From positions 5,634,713 to 5,698,712 of the forward strand of contig NC_092574.1 of the NCBI RefSeq assembly GCF_037975245.1: a stretch of 64,000 bases of DNA. The letters are read 5' to 3'. This stretch comes from Apostichopus japonicus (Eukaryota > Echinodermata > Holothuroidea > Aspidochirotida > Stichopodidae). The notes below the pieces were generated by a model. That model was not told the DNA's origin. It did not search any database and saw nothing but the letters and a program-made list of their open reading frames with translations. Shown here one piece after another: positions 27,701 to 38,855 of the stretch; position 1 is the stretch's first letter; each line of letters begins with the position of its first letter. The position numbers and the translations under genes were made by a program.

Positions 27701-30700
27701 CAGTAGATTTCTTATGCACTGGCATTTTTTAGCGAGTGACTGTAATTCTAGGCCTGATACCTTAAACCTCTATAACGCTTCACCAATACTCAGTAATAAA
27801 TATTGCTAATTTATATATGACTCTGAGTAGTACATCTCTATGCCTTACAGTTTACTGGTATTGGTCAGTTTATCTGATGTTTATTCATTGTATCTCTCCA
27901 ATGTTTGTCCGTTTGTATATACTACAATGATGATTTTTAACTATATTTTCACATCTCTCTGTTGTTTCTTACAAAGCTCTATAGAGAAGGGTCAGCTGAA
28001 ATGAGTGACCAGCGGGTCGGTCAGATGCAGGACCGACTCATATCGGCCGAGAGGCAGAAGGAGGAAGCTTTGATGAAGATGGAGAGCTTAGAGAAGGAGA
28101 TTAAGAGAAAAGAATTGAGGTAAGATGAGAAGAGACCATGATAAGCATTTTAGTTTACATATCTTTAAATTAAAATTTGTTCACAACTGCAAGTGTGCGT
28201 CGCTCAAAAAACGTATTGAAAATATGTGAGAACACCTTATTTCCTTTATTACCTTATCTCACATATTGGGCATGCCTTGTTTCTCACATATTGGGCATGC
28301 CTTGTTTCTCACATATTGGGCATGCCTTGTTTCTCACATACTGGGCATGCCATTTTTCTCACATATTGGGGCATGCCTTGTTTCTCACATTTTGGGCATG
28401 CCTTGTTTCTCACATATTGGGCATGCCATTTTTCTCACATATTGGGCATGCTTTGTTTCTCACATATTGGGCATGCCTTGTTTCTCACATACTGGGCATG
28501 CCATTTTTCTCACATATTGGGGCATGCCTTGTTTCTCACATATTGGGCATGCCATTTTTCTCACATATTGGGCATGCCTTGTTTCTCACATACTGGGCAT
28601 GCCTTGTTTCTCACATATTGGGCATGCCTTGTTTCTCACATATTGGGCATGCCATGTTTCTCACATACTGGGCATGCCATTTTTCTCACATATTGGGCAT
28701 GCCTTGTTTCTCACATATTGGGCATGCCTTGTTTCTCACATATTGGGCATGCCATGTTTCTCACATATTGGGCATGCCATGTTTCTCACATATTGGGCAT
28801 GCCTTGTTTCTCATGCCTTGTTCCTGAAATCAGTCTTGCCCATGGTATTCCATGTGAGTTGACTAGAGCGATATTAAAATTCCTTTCTTTTTTTCTTTAA
28901 ATGTTTTTCATTTATCAAGCCATAATGACAAACAAACTCAGCTGTCAAATAAATACCAGGAGATGAGGCAACGGACGGAGAGAGCAACCAAAGAGGCGGA
29001 GGGCCTAGCGGAGGAGAAACTGAGGTTGATTCAGGAGGTGGACCGTCTCAAAAAGAACCAGACTGCGGTCCAGAAAGAAAGAGATTCTTCGGAGAGAAAG
29101 TTTAATAAAGAAGTAAGATTTCTTGAATAGAACTAACTACTTTTCCAGGAAATGATAGTTGAATTTAATGGTTGGTAATTGTACTAGAAAATAAATATTT
29201 CAACAAAACTTAAGATTATGTCTTGGTTTTCCTGACAAGTGAGTTGCTTTTTCCTATTTCTCTGTCTCCTTTTTTTTTCACCCTGAGCTTATCATTTCTT
29301 GAGCAAAATTTGGTCTGTTACTTATCTTGAAGGTTCTGCCTTTTACATACATACACAAATAACAGTTTCTTTTAGCTTTCGGTAATTTGAAATCGTTAAA
29401 TCTTTATTCCACAATTGCCAGAAAATGACTTTGTTTTTCCATTTTAGTTATCAGCCGTCCAACAAGAAATCATGTTGCTAAAGGCAGAATACGAGGCTAA
29501 GGTTGACAGCGTGGAAGAGAGCAGTCGTCAGTCGAGTCGAGAACTCCGTCAGATGTTAGCAACACATCAAAAAATCAGTGCCAAGTAAGTCTCAAGAATA
29601 ATTCACTTTCATTAAAATAAAAAAATTTAAAAAAGGATCTTTTTCTGTGTTTTATAGTTTTTTAGCTCAACTAGTTGAGCTATTGTCATGGCAATGCGTC
29701 TGGCCGTCAACAATTGCTCAAAGGCCTGCTGTTTGCAGGTTCTTTGATGAATCCTCATCAAACTTTGTCAGTTTGTAGCAGATATCAAGATCTTGAGTAA
29801 AATGGAGACAGGTTGTAGGTCAAAGGTCATTTGGGGTCAAGAGAGGTCAAAAAGTGAAATCACAAAAAAGCCTACTCCTCCTAGTGTTAATGTTGGATTT
29901 TCATGAAAGTCATCCATAGTGTCCAGTATATGATAGGTCATAATAGTTGTACTTTACTTACATGTCAAAGATCATTTGGGGTCACAAGGGGTCAAAATGT
30001 AAAATTCATTCAGGAGCCTATGGGTTTTGTTTAATGTTTTTGACTATGTGCAACATAGTTCTTGAAGGGCGCCAACATCTGTGCTTGCATCAGTTTGGGT
30101 TGCCAGGAAAATGAAAAATATAAGTTAAGTACAAATGGAAAAAACCTTTATAATGGACAGAGAATACTGTGAATATTAAAGATATGAACAAGAAAGTGTC
30201 AAGGATTGTATTTAAACATCGTTTTATGTAAAGAAATCAGTAAATGCTTTTGCAGAGCCTTGAGAGATTTATTTACCAAAATGTGAAAAATCTTGTTTCG
30301 TTCGTTGACAATGCTTGACAAGCACGGCAGTGTGGCCACAAATCCATTAGCGATTTCTCGAAAAGTAATCACGAAGTTTCCCGGAATCCTGATTTTATTT
30401 CCTGAAATAAAGATTGCCTGATTGATAAGGTACACTACAAGAAAAAATTATTTCCCGAAACGTTTCCTTAAATCGTTCCAATTTCCTGAAGTTTACCATT
30501 TTAGTAGTTGAGCTACAATGTCATTGACATTCAAGTTTTTAAAGTTTTATATCGAATTGACAGTATTCATATATCATTTGTAGGAATCACCTTTCGTTTG
30601 ACACCACTAATTCTAATATTTAGTCTCTTTGAACATTAAACCTTCCCACCCTGGCCCTCTGTCTGTCTCCCTTGTTTCAAGCAGCTTTTCCGGGTACGGT

Positions 30701-33700
30701 CAAGAAGTCTGCCAAAAACGATGCGTTATTTCCTACAATAAGATTACAGAAGATCAAACTATTAAATATGCACACCTAATTAAAATTTCACCGACCAAAG
30801 GTGTAAATGAGAGTGAGCAGTTACTCAATTTTGATTTAGTTTGCCCCATTTCGTCGATCAGACACTTTTTCATATTAGTATTAACCTCATTCACACAGCA
30901 AAACTTCAAGACTTTTCACTTTTACTTTAAATTAAGAAGTTCAGGTAATTTAACTTCATTGTCATGATATTTTAATAAAGAATAGCATCTCAAAATATGA
31001 TAAATATGAATTAAGAAAGCTCTTGTAATTCTTTGCATTATGCTGTTTTATGTACGTGACGCGTTATGTCTAATTTGTATGATATGTATGCATGTGAAAG
31101 TGTTTAGAAAATTGGGCTACCTATGGTTTGATCCTTTCTCTTTCAATGTTTAATATTTAATCACATACATAATGACCAAGCAGAGTCCTGTTTGTTGTAA
31201 TATTAAAATGAAATATGCACCATCATGCTTTTGCTACAATATCAAAGTATAAAAAAGTAACATTTGACTTGTGGGTTTCATTCTGTAGAGTTAATTTTCA
31301 TATTTTTTCTCACCCCTTTATATTACTAACAGGTTTAAGGAAGAGTGCAAGTCTTTGACTGCCAAATATGAATCCAAGCTGGCTGAAACCAGGTAAGTAT
31401 GGATGTTAAAAGACTGGAGTATGTATGTTAAAGGCTGGAGTTTGGATGTTAAAAGGCTGGAGTATGAATGTTAAAGGCTAGAGTATGGATGTTAAAAGGC
31501 TGGAGTATGGATGTTTAAAGGCTGGAGTATGGATGTTAAAAGGCTGGTGTATGGATGATAAAAGGCTGGTGTATGGATGTTAAAATGCTGTAGTATGGAT
31601 TTTAAAAGGCTAGAATATGGATGTTAAAAGGCTGGTGTATGGATGTTCAAAGGCTAGAGTATGGATGTTCAAAGGCTGGAGTATGGATGTTCAAATGCTG
31701 TAGTATGGATTTTAAAAGGCTGGAGTATGGATGATAAAAGGCTGGAGTATGGATTTTACAAGGCTAGAGTATGGATGTTCAAAGGCTGGAGTATGGATGT
31801 TCAAAGGCTGGAGTATGAATGTTTAAAGGTTAAGAGTATGGATGTTAAGAGGCTTGAGTATGGATGTTATATTCTAGTCATATAGTAGTATAGATATTTG
31901 TGATAGCTAGTGATAGCCGACAATTCAGAACAATGTTTGACTCAGGATTGGATTGGCATGTTACATATGATATAGATCACGCAGGAGTGACCAAGCAGGC
32001 TTGGAGGATGAAATTTGCAGCTATCTGGGACGGGATGTAAACAAATAACTGTGGTACTATCTTGCACATATTTGGAAATCACCTCACTGAAAATTCTTTC
32101 ATGGTCTAATCACACCCAAAAAAATAGGGACATTGAAAAAAATATTTATAGCATGCTCTACAAATTCAACAGTATTTCTATAAAAAGTATTATTATAAGA
32201 AAAATATCATTTTTCATGTTGGAGAGAGGACACTTCTGTTGAATTGCTGAAACATTTTTGGTTTAGTGAAATTGTCATAACAAACGTATCAAAACATTAT
32301 GCGTGGCAGAAAGCAAGGCAACCAAATGATGTTGTTTTTCTTCAAGTCCTGTAACCTGATCCGTAATCTCATTCCCAGCTCTCAGCTCGCAAGATTAAAG
32401 AAGAGGAACGATGACCTTTCACAACAGCTATCGCAATCAAGAGAAGTGGTTTTACAGGTCTGTTTAAATGGAATTATAAACTCTGTGTTGGTAACATGTC
32501 TAGGAATGTAACTATAAAAGTGGTTAGAGGTGGGGACCTGCCTCCAACTATCTCATTCAAGAGAAGTCAGTTTAGAGGTGTGTTGAAGGAATTATTGACT
32601 CTGTATTGTCACATTGCCAGGAGATTGTGTAAAACCAGGTCAAAGTGGAGGGGGGAGGGGGGGGGGGTGGGAGAGTGAGAATGGTAAATTGGTATCTGCT
32701 GGCCTGCCTTAAACTGATTATGTTGTACTTTTTGTGGTAAATTAAAGTGAGTTTGCTTTAAGGATTTTGAACATAATTGTAAAATATCGTTATATTACAT
32801 ATTTTAGGAGAGAAAATTTCCCATTTTTTTTTACTTTTCAAGACCAACATTTTCTGTGCAACTATGCCCTTTTAGAAATATTTGAGATTAAATATGATAA
32901 AGTCTTTAATACTTCTTATTAATTTGTAATTAATTTTATCATATCTAGCGCTCGTCACTCGTTCATTTCTTTTACTTTGAAATCTTCACAGGCAGAGCAA
33001 CGTCTTTCACAGCAGTTGAGTGTGAATCGAAAGCTTAGCCAATCAGCAGCTGAACATGAACATAGAGCTGATGAATTATTCATGAAGGTGAGATCCGTTG
33101 AGGTTACATAAGAGAAGTTTACATTATTGTTAAAGATCTAACATCCCAGACAACAAAAGTTGTTTTTTTTTTCTCCAAAATTTACTGTATCATTTTTATG
33201 CATAATAATAGCATGTATGATCAGAAAGATGAGAAGTTTTAAATTCTTTAGGAGGGTATATTGTAAAAGTATAGTCACTAAAATCATTATGAGTGATACA
33301 CTGTGAGTGGCATCACAATGTGTGACATCACAGTGAGTGACATCACATTGAGCAGCATCACAGTGTGTGACATGACATTGAGTGACATCACATTAAGCAG
33401 CATCACAGTGTGTGGCATCACAATGAATGACATCACATTAAGCAGCATCACAGTGTGTGACATGACACTGAATCCCATCACATTGAGCAGCATCACAGTG
33501 TGTGACATGACATTGAGTGACATCACATTAAGCAGCATCACAGTGCGTGGCATCACAATGAATGACATCACATTGAGCAGCATCACAGTGTGTGACATGA
33601 CACTGAATCCCATCACATTGAGCAGCATCACAGTGGGTGACATGACAATGAATGACATCACATTGAGCAGCACAACAATGTGTGACAAATGGTCAATGGA

Positions 33701-34703
33701 AGATGTTCCTGTCTATTGTTTCCATATACAGTTATTTTTTGTACCTATTGACTGTTGCTTTAAATAACAATTTTCAATATACTTCTGCAAATATTGCAAT
33801 AAGTAAGGGAATTGTCTTCACCTCCTCCTACCAGCCACCAATACAACTATTTTTCTAGCTCACATTACTTTTTTTTCTTGTTCTAACACTGATGTATCCC
33901 AAGAAATCACAAGGTCTATTGGTTTCATTTCTTCTAGCTTGCCGAACAGGGTGCTACTGAAAAAAGACTCTTACAGGAGAAGAAATATTTTGAAAGAGAA
34001 ATGAACAGAGTGAGGCAGGATAAAACCTACCCACGGAGGTAAAACAAAATCACTTTTCTGATTCTGTGCTCGAATTATGAATAATAGCTCAGGTGAAAGA
34101 ATGTTAGCATAGCAACTTTGGGTTGGTAGTAAAATTCAAAAATGAATTCATCTTTTTTTATGTTAAGTTTTACAAGTCAGCAGAAAGACTGTTTCTCAAC
34201 ATTTGAGCATAGCATAACGAATAAGGCTTGAAAGTTGGTTGAAAAATGAATTTGAATAGCATTTCAATTCTAGTAATGTATTGACAATAATATTATAGAA
34301 ATTCTCTAAATTATACATGCTGAAGCTCTGTGCGTGTACCTTGCATTTTTCAATATTATTTGGAGCAATTATTGTTGCGAGTAATTTTTACTCAAATACA
34401 GTGTATCACTGTTAGGAAGCAACACCATCTTAGTAAGGCATAAAATGAAAGAAGTTAACAACGAAAGTGTAAACCAAATTCGAAAGAGCAAGGAATGTTT
34501 GTTTCTTCAAAAACCGACATAAAGAGAAAGAAATTGAGAATTGTAATATTTCACACAGATCCAACACCAGCAGTGCCAGGAATTCCTTGAATGAGGGCAG
34601 CAGACGTGACCAAAGGGCAGGCGGTATCAATGGACGTCAACGTGAGATATCCGACTTCCGTTCGTCGTCACTGGATAGCGAACATTCCTCAGCTGATATT
34701 TGA
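15707..34703 (+). CDS. SCLT1: SCLT1, sodium channel and clathrin linker 1 (centriolar distal appendage coiled-coil protein), 20 exons, 749 aa
   Basis: SCLT1 sits at the distal appendages of the mother centriole and helps dock it to membrane for ciliogenesis; the human protein also binds clathrin and a sodium channel (family knowledge). Exons: 15707-15758 (tentative), 15825-15892, 16362-16414, 17154-17226, 17810-17865, 19580-19706, 20462-20533, 21735-22013, 22736-22914, 23626-23716, 25700-25870, 26892-26966, 27977-28119, 28920-29112, 29448-29584, 31333-31392, 32379-32457, 32992-33087, 33938-34038, 34559-34703. Every junction is GT-AG and phases agree, giving 2250 nt. Matches to human SCLT1 (688 aa, from memory) include LTPLILEYD near the N-terminus, VRKQCNMNISKLMDEIQALE, ERLLREKRAVEEELEN and LYREG. 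The protein is almost all heptad coiled coil with a Ser/Arg-rich tail of about 48 residues after exon 19. Exons 2-20 are firm. Exon 1 (MAKKNLTEF) would imply a 66-nt intron, so the true start may lie further upstream. Confidence 0.93.
16040..16285 (+). mobile_element. tRNA-derived SINE, family 1 copy 1
   Basis: The head has tRNA-type internal promoter boxes: TCTCAGTGGTTAACGC (A box) and GTTCGAGTCAC (B box). A unique body follows (GACTGACTTCGGTCAGCTTG) and ends GAGGATCTAAAATACATAC. Two further copies lie at 23130-23583. It is in SCLT1 intron 2. Confidence 0.78.
18228..18400 (+). mobile_element. tRNA-derived SINE, family 2 copy 2 (degenerate)
   Basis: Shares with the copy at 36836-37131 the head TCAAATGGTTAAGGTAATG and the body ...GTTGTGTCCTTGGTCAAGG and TAAATGGTGATCTGTG. 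The B box is lost and the LINE-like tail is not seen. In SCLT1 intron 5. Confidence 0.65.
19240..19332 (+). mobile_element. Possible LINE/SINE 3' end
   Basis: AAAGCAGTGCTCTGCACTGA, then GACTACCCTCATTAAA and an (AATAA)n tail, has the look of a retroelement 3' terminus. No coding part is present, so the class is open. Confidence 0.35.
20001..20120. repeat. 60-bp direct tandem duplication
   Basis: Two nearly identical units containing CTGCCCCTTCCCAAT and GTGCTGTAACATGTGAACAA, in SCLT1 intron 6. Confidence 0.85.
21110..21734 (+). mobile_element. CR1/L2-clade LINE, 3' fragment with C-terminal reverse transcriptase remnant
   Basis: The frame from about 21158 to 21535 encodes the conserved LINE C-terminus: LWLPVSQRIRF, NNMAPPYLEDLIHLY, YGNRAFCVAGPRLWDELP, LKTYLFRP and a stop. 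The 3' tail (21670-21734) has the CR1/L2-type ending ...GCTTTATAAAATAAATTATTATTT. Only the last 120 or so codons survive. It lies in SCLT1 intron 7 and ends at the acceptor of exon 8 (21735). Confidence 0.88.
23130..23395 (-). mobile_element. tRNA-derived SINE, family 1 copy 2
   Basis: Reverse-complement relative of the copy at 16040-16285 over its full length, including the TAAACAAACTATTAATGTAG leader and the GATCTAAAATACATAC tail. The B box is degraded to GGTCGAGACACTCC. In SCLT1 intron 9. Confidence 0.78.
23390..23583 (-). mobile_element. tRNA-derived SINE, family 1 copy 3 (3'-truncated)
   Basis: A second minus-strand copy in tandem with copy 2, lacking the distal tail. Its tRNA head ends 42 bp before SCLT1 exon 10. 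The two neighbours differ at many positions, so they look like separate or anciently duplicated insertions. Confidence 0.7.
23735..24612. repeat. Minisatellite, about 87-bp unit, about 10 copies
   Basis: Each unit carries GATTATTTTGTGTACAGTCA, TGACAGCATACCTGGTTAGC and TCTGTGTCAGACAAGAT. It starts about 20 bp after the donor of SCLT1 exon 10. Confidence 0.92.
25180..25535. mobile_element. TTAA MITE, copy 2, flanked by about 95-bp direct repeats, in SCLT1 intron 10
   Basis: Closely similar to the element at 54612-54968 over its length, with a shortened left terminus and an intact right terminus (GAGTCTTCACACCCT then TTAA). Direct repeats of about 95 bp (25081-25175 and 25536-25631), beginning TTAATAGTAC, sit against both ends. 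It ends about 165 bp before SCLT1 exon 11. Confidence 0.78.
26054..26352. repeat. 76-bp tandem repeat, 4 copies
   Basis: Units carry GTTTTAGATGCGTTGAAAGG, GACAATTATGTCACCAGGAC and CCCTCCATAGCACGTCAT. In SCLT1 intron 11. Confidence 0.92.
28256..28815. repeat. Minisatellite, 25-bp unit, about 22 copies
   Basis: The unit is TTGGGCATGCC plus TTGTTTCTCACATA, with two main variants (TTGTTTC or ATTTTTC). All three forward frames stay open because the unit has no stop, which gives false 200-residue ORFs. In SCLT1 intron 13. Confidence 0.95.
29655..30080 (+). repeat. Interspersed repeat with palindromic start
   Basis: Begins with the palindrome AGCTCAACTAGTTGAGCT and has GGTCAAAGGTCATTTGGGGTC twice in variant form. 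A degraded relative starts at 30496. Such sequence looks like a dispersed repeat of marine invertebrates, but I cannot name its class. In SCLT1 intron 15. Confidence 0.45.
31396..31875. repeat. Minisatellite, 21-bp unit, about 23 copies, starting at a splice donor
   Basis: The unit is GTATGGATGTTAAAAGGCTG plus GA. The first unit begins inside the GTAAGTATGG donor of SCLT1 exon 16, so the donor and the array overlap. Variants change TTAAAA to TTCAAA or ATAAAA. Confidence 0.93.
33287..33690. repeat. Minisatellite, 15-bp unit with higher-order pattern
   Basis: Units of the type AGTGACATCACATTG, AGCAGCATCACAGTG and TGTGACATGACATTG follow one another in a repeating order. As 15 is a multiple of three, both strands show long false ORFs. 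In SCLT1 intron 18. Confidence 0.93.
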
Positions 34704-37655
34704 CACTCCAAAACCCGAACTTGTAAATTGGAAGTATTTTACAGCAAACGTTTTCCTGTGAAAAAGTTTTAAATAGTTTTTCAAATTTTAACATGGGTTT
34801 TAGAATTCTTTAGAGAGATGTTTTGATGAAAGCAATATGCCATTTATGCAAGGACTTATTTCCGAGAACAGAACACACCAGAGTGTGACCAGTTTTCATA
34901 GAATAACAGATTTTACCCAGTGTTGGTTTCCAAAAAGCCCCCAAAAAAAAGCAGATATTGTCATTCATAAACGTGTTATGTGCATACATCTTTACATCGG
35001 CAAGTCTAAACAAATTTGTTATTATTTTATCGTCCAAAAATGTTAGTATTATGCAATATTCTCTCTCATGACTTTTTCATGAATATTCATTCATTAACAT
35101 CCCCAGCAATTTCCCTCACCTTGAAAGTAACAAACATTGTTTTTAATATATTACAACTAGGGTTTGGCTCAGTTTGTTAATTTTTTTTTTTTTTACAATT
35201 TTTCTGGTACGTATTTATTAGTTCCAATTCCAAATTGCATCTGAAAACATATTCAATTTAGTTTCTTAAAATTTTGATTTGAAATTTTTCAACAATTGTT
35301 GTGTGCTATGTAGATTTTGCCTTTATTTACAGCAATCCCTGCAGGTCCTTGAGAATATCAGTTTATTTTGCCACTAAAAGTTAAAACTAATTTGTTTATA
35401 AATACAAGACATTATCCTTTGCTGTACTACTCATGTACACATTTCTATCCCATGTATCACTAAGTGGTCAGATTGTTTGTAGTAATAGCAGGAACCACTC
35501 ATAAATCAGATTAAGTGGCATTTATACCACTTAAAATTTGATGCAATAACTCCTTTCATTTCAAATTTATTTAATGCCATTCTTATCTCAGTATTAGAAT
35601 TTGAGCTGTCAATCGCTTTACAAACTTAGAATTGACCCATTTTAAACCTTGTTATTGTACTTGGATATGATCTAAATGCATGATATTGCATCTTAGGCCC
35701 TATTTATAGTGTAAATCTCTTAAAAGATTGATCAGGTATTCTGTTGAGACTGACCATTTGTACATTCCCACATATCTGTTAGTGTGTGTTTTCTAATTTG
35801 TATTCAGTATAATGTTGCTTTTGTTGTGTAATACTTCATCTGTATCACCTTGTATTCACGTAGTTGCTAGAAGTCTCTTTATTCTTATTGCTATTCTGCC
35901 TTGAATTATTGCTTAAAGTGTCCTGAACTATAGGACTGTTGTTATTGCTTTTGTTACCATTCTGCTACAGGGTTTATCATGAGCCTCATGAGTTCATGTC
36001 TCCTTGTGAAGTTGTGATTCACAGTTCCCAAGGACAGTTTAACCTTTGCAAAAGTTGCTTTTCTCACAATTGTTATTTTATCCTGTTAATAATTATCTTA
36101 CAGACCTTGCTAAGTTACAGTAGTAAGTTTCCCTGTACTACAGAATTTAATGTTAACGCTCACAAAGTGGAAGTATACTGCTAGGTCATCGTAAGGTTCT
36201 GATTTTGACATATGTTCCGTGCGACTCTGGGCTACGGTAAAAGGTTCTTGTAGTCAGTGTAAGTACTGTTAACTTGTTTCCGTTTGGTATTCTCATAATT
36301 GTTAGTATTCTTATATCATCATTCTCATACATTTGTCTTAAATTGAACTTTAATATTCATCCACATATTTTGCATCTGTTTCTCTTTAAATATGTGCGGC
36401 ACATGTCAAACCCTCCAGGGGTTGCTTTGAAACAAATTTTACTTTTTTCCAAGGGATCACTAAATCCTCTTTAGAAATGTCAAACTATGATTTGAGTTGT
36501 CGTTTAGCACATTTCGATTACTTATACTAATATCATCTTCAGCTCTTTTCACATTTAGTTTGCTGAACTAGGAACCTTTCATTATGGCTTCTTGGGAGCT
36601 TTTAAGTTAATATGTCTCTGTGACTGACAGATCCTGTAAAGGTTCTAGTGTCTAGGGTGTATTAAATAGGTCCACATTTTGCATAGTCAATTTGTGAATG
36701 GAGAAATGTAACCACGTTTAATAGCATAATAAGGAATGTCAGTATCGCTAATGCCAACCATAGCTGATACTTGTGTGATGTCATTATAAGGTCATAAAAG
36801 TGAGGTGTAAAATGCAGAGTTATGGTTGGTGCAAAATAATAATAATAATAAAAATACTGAGGATTTATAAAGCGCAGACATATCCACCGATAACGCTGCT
36901 CAAGGCGCATAGGAATATTACCCTGTCAAACTTATCATGGCAGCAGCTAAACGATGCCCAATTGACAGTTTAACTCACAGGTCACCATTTATACACCTGG
37001 GTGAAGAGAGGCAATGGAGATAAAGTGCCTTGCCCAAGGACACAACTCAATGATCTGGCCAGGACTCGAAACCTGCAAACCTTAGATCACAAGTCCACTG
37101 CCCTAACCACTTGAACCACAACGCTCTCATAAAAATGCAATTAGTGGACTCTTTGGTTTCCTGACAAGCCAAAGGAATGTTTGTTAATATTATTTTTTCA
37201 AGTGTGGATTTTTGACAGATCACATGTTGTCCAGTGTTAGCATAATGTCCTTGTATTTTTGCAAATAGTCACACTGTTGGCTGTTAAGTCATTAACATCA
37301 GGTTTGATCAATTTCAGAGTCACTCTTCAATAGATCATCACAAGTTTAACTAAACTGTTTGGCATAGGAGACGACTGCAAAGTTTCTAACTACACGAATA
37401 CATTCCCGAGACAACTCCATGATATTGTCACAGTATTGTGTTAGGACAGTCATTAAATACTATAAAACATATATATGCAAAATACCTGACCTGTTCATCT
37501 CAGGTTTCAATCGGTTGATAAATGTTATCGTTGTAATGTAGCTTTTGTATATTTTGGCACGTAAAGTAATGAACATATTTGTGTGATAAATTAATCTCTT
37601 GCATTAATTATATTCACAAAGCCCTGTCATAAATAAATGATTTGAATATAAAAGG
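34704..37655 (+). other. Probable SCLT1 3' UTR and downstream flank, with candidate poly(A) signal at 37632-37637
   Basis: AT-rich sequence after the SCLT1 stop has no acceptable exon. The first clear AATAAA outside a repeat is at 37632, preceded by long T-rich tracts. That would make a 2.9 kb 3' UTR, which includes a SINE at 36836-37131. An earlier cleavage site is quite possible. Confidence 0.35.
36836..37131 (-). mobile_element. tRNA-derived SINE with CR1/L2-like tail, family 2 copy 1
   Basis: Read on the minus strand: A-box-like GTTCAAGTGGTTAGGGCAG, B-box-like GGTTTCGAGTCC, body with TTGTGTCCTTGGGCAAGGCA, then GCGCCTTGAGCAGCG and a GCGCTTTATAAATCCTC tail followed by (TTATTA)n. The tail resembles the LINE fragment at 21110-21734, a plausible mobilising partner. 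Confidence 0.78.
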
Positions 37656-37886
37656 ATTGTTCAGTTATGTAGATTTTATCAATCGTTTATTCTTTCATAT
37701 TCTAAGTAAAGTTAATAATAAGTAATTAATTAATGAATTGTAACAGGATAGGATATTGACTTTGTGCTGTATATATAATTACCTGTGGAAACGACACTAC
37801 GTAAATGTATTATCATTGATTAGTAGTGACCCGTCTGTTAATACCTAAGTTGTTATGGTGCTACTAGTAAAGGGGGTACAAGCCTG

Positions 37887-38158
37887 TCCAGGAAGCGTAT
37901 TTTTTTTTCCCAGGATGCACGTGGGTTTCAGGTTTTTCAGGAATTTACAAATTCGTTTGAAATCAGAGTTAGGGTTTAGAAAGTGGGTTAGGGATCCAAT
38001 TTCTACGAAAATGGAGGATTGTCGTTCATAATCTGGGGTCAAAACTAGGAAAAAAGATTCAGAACATGTTTTTTGAAAAAGCGTCACATGTTTGGAATCC
38101 AGGGATTTGATTGGCCGATGCCCACGTTTGTCTGGGAAAAAAAAATACGCGTCCAGGA
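37887..38158. mobile_element. Probable MITE with 27-bp terminal inverted repeats
   Basis: The left arm (37887-37913) and right arm (38132-38158) are inverted repeats matching at about 24 of 27 positions, built around GCGTATTTTTTTTTCCCAG. Length is 272 bp, with no ORF and no clear target-site duplication. The superfamily is unknown. Confidence 0.6.
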
Positions 38159-38855
38159 ATGCAGGTCTTTCAGGAAGATGGTGTTAAGGTGGCAATTACA
38201 TCAACGTTTTCACTGGAAAAGTATACCTCCTGATAATGCGTAATAGGCTGTGATATACATTTAGACTTTAAAGAAATCTCACTAGTTCCCTTTCAATACT
38301 GGACGGCTGATTGAACAATTGTAGAAGTATTGTGGCATGAAAAGGGATTGCAATTTGGTATTCAGGTATCTCTTTGTTAGTTAACACTATTACCAATTGT
38401 TACATTGTATCAGAAATAGGTATCAAACAAGTTTTCCTCACCCCACCCCCTCCCTTCTCTCTTAGTCTACTAAATTATTTTACTATTGGAGATTTAGAAT
38501 TCAGAGCATGATCAGAACAAAATGGGGGGGGGGGGTAGAGAGAGGAGTAAAAATTGGTGACCCCATGTTTTGAAAAACCTACTGTGTATAGCATTTATTA
38601 TCTAATGACAAAATGTTGTTTTGGGGATACTTGGACCCCATACCCCCCATCCCCACCCACACACATATTTTCGGGGTAAAATCATACATACACAGACAGA
38701 ATATATCGATTTGTAAAGAAAGAAAGAAATATTGCAAAGTTCCTATGTATGTATTTAGTATACTCATGCTTCCCACCCAGGGCGGCACTGACCCAAAGCC
38801 TGTTCAAAAAATGAAACTGAAATATTGAGCCGTCTCAAGGTGTGAACTTTATCAG

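Noticed and set aside
28256-28815. CRISPR array
   Set aside because: Regular 25-bp units have no unique spacers and the context is a eukaryotic intron.
28177-28900. Three overlapping 198-224 residue open frames
   Set aside because: They exist only because the 25-bp minisatellite unit has no stop in any forward frame. The region is inside SCLT1 intron 13.
33287-33767. Long ORFs on both strands
   Set aside because: Produced by the 15-bp repeat, whose length is a multiple of three. There are no splice signals and no protein-like composition.
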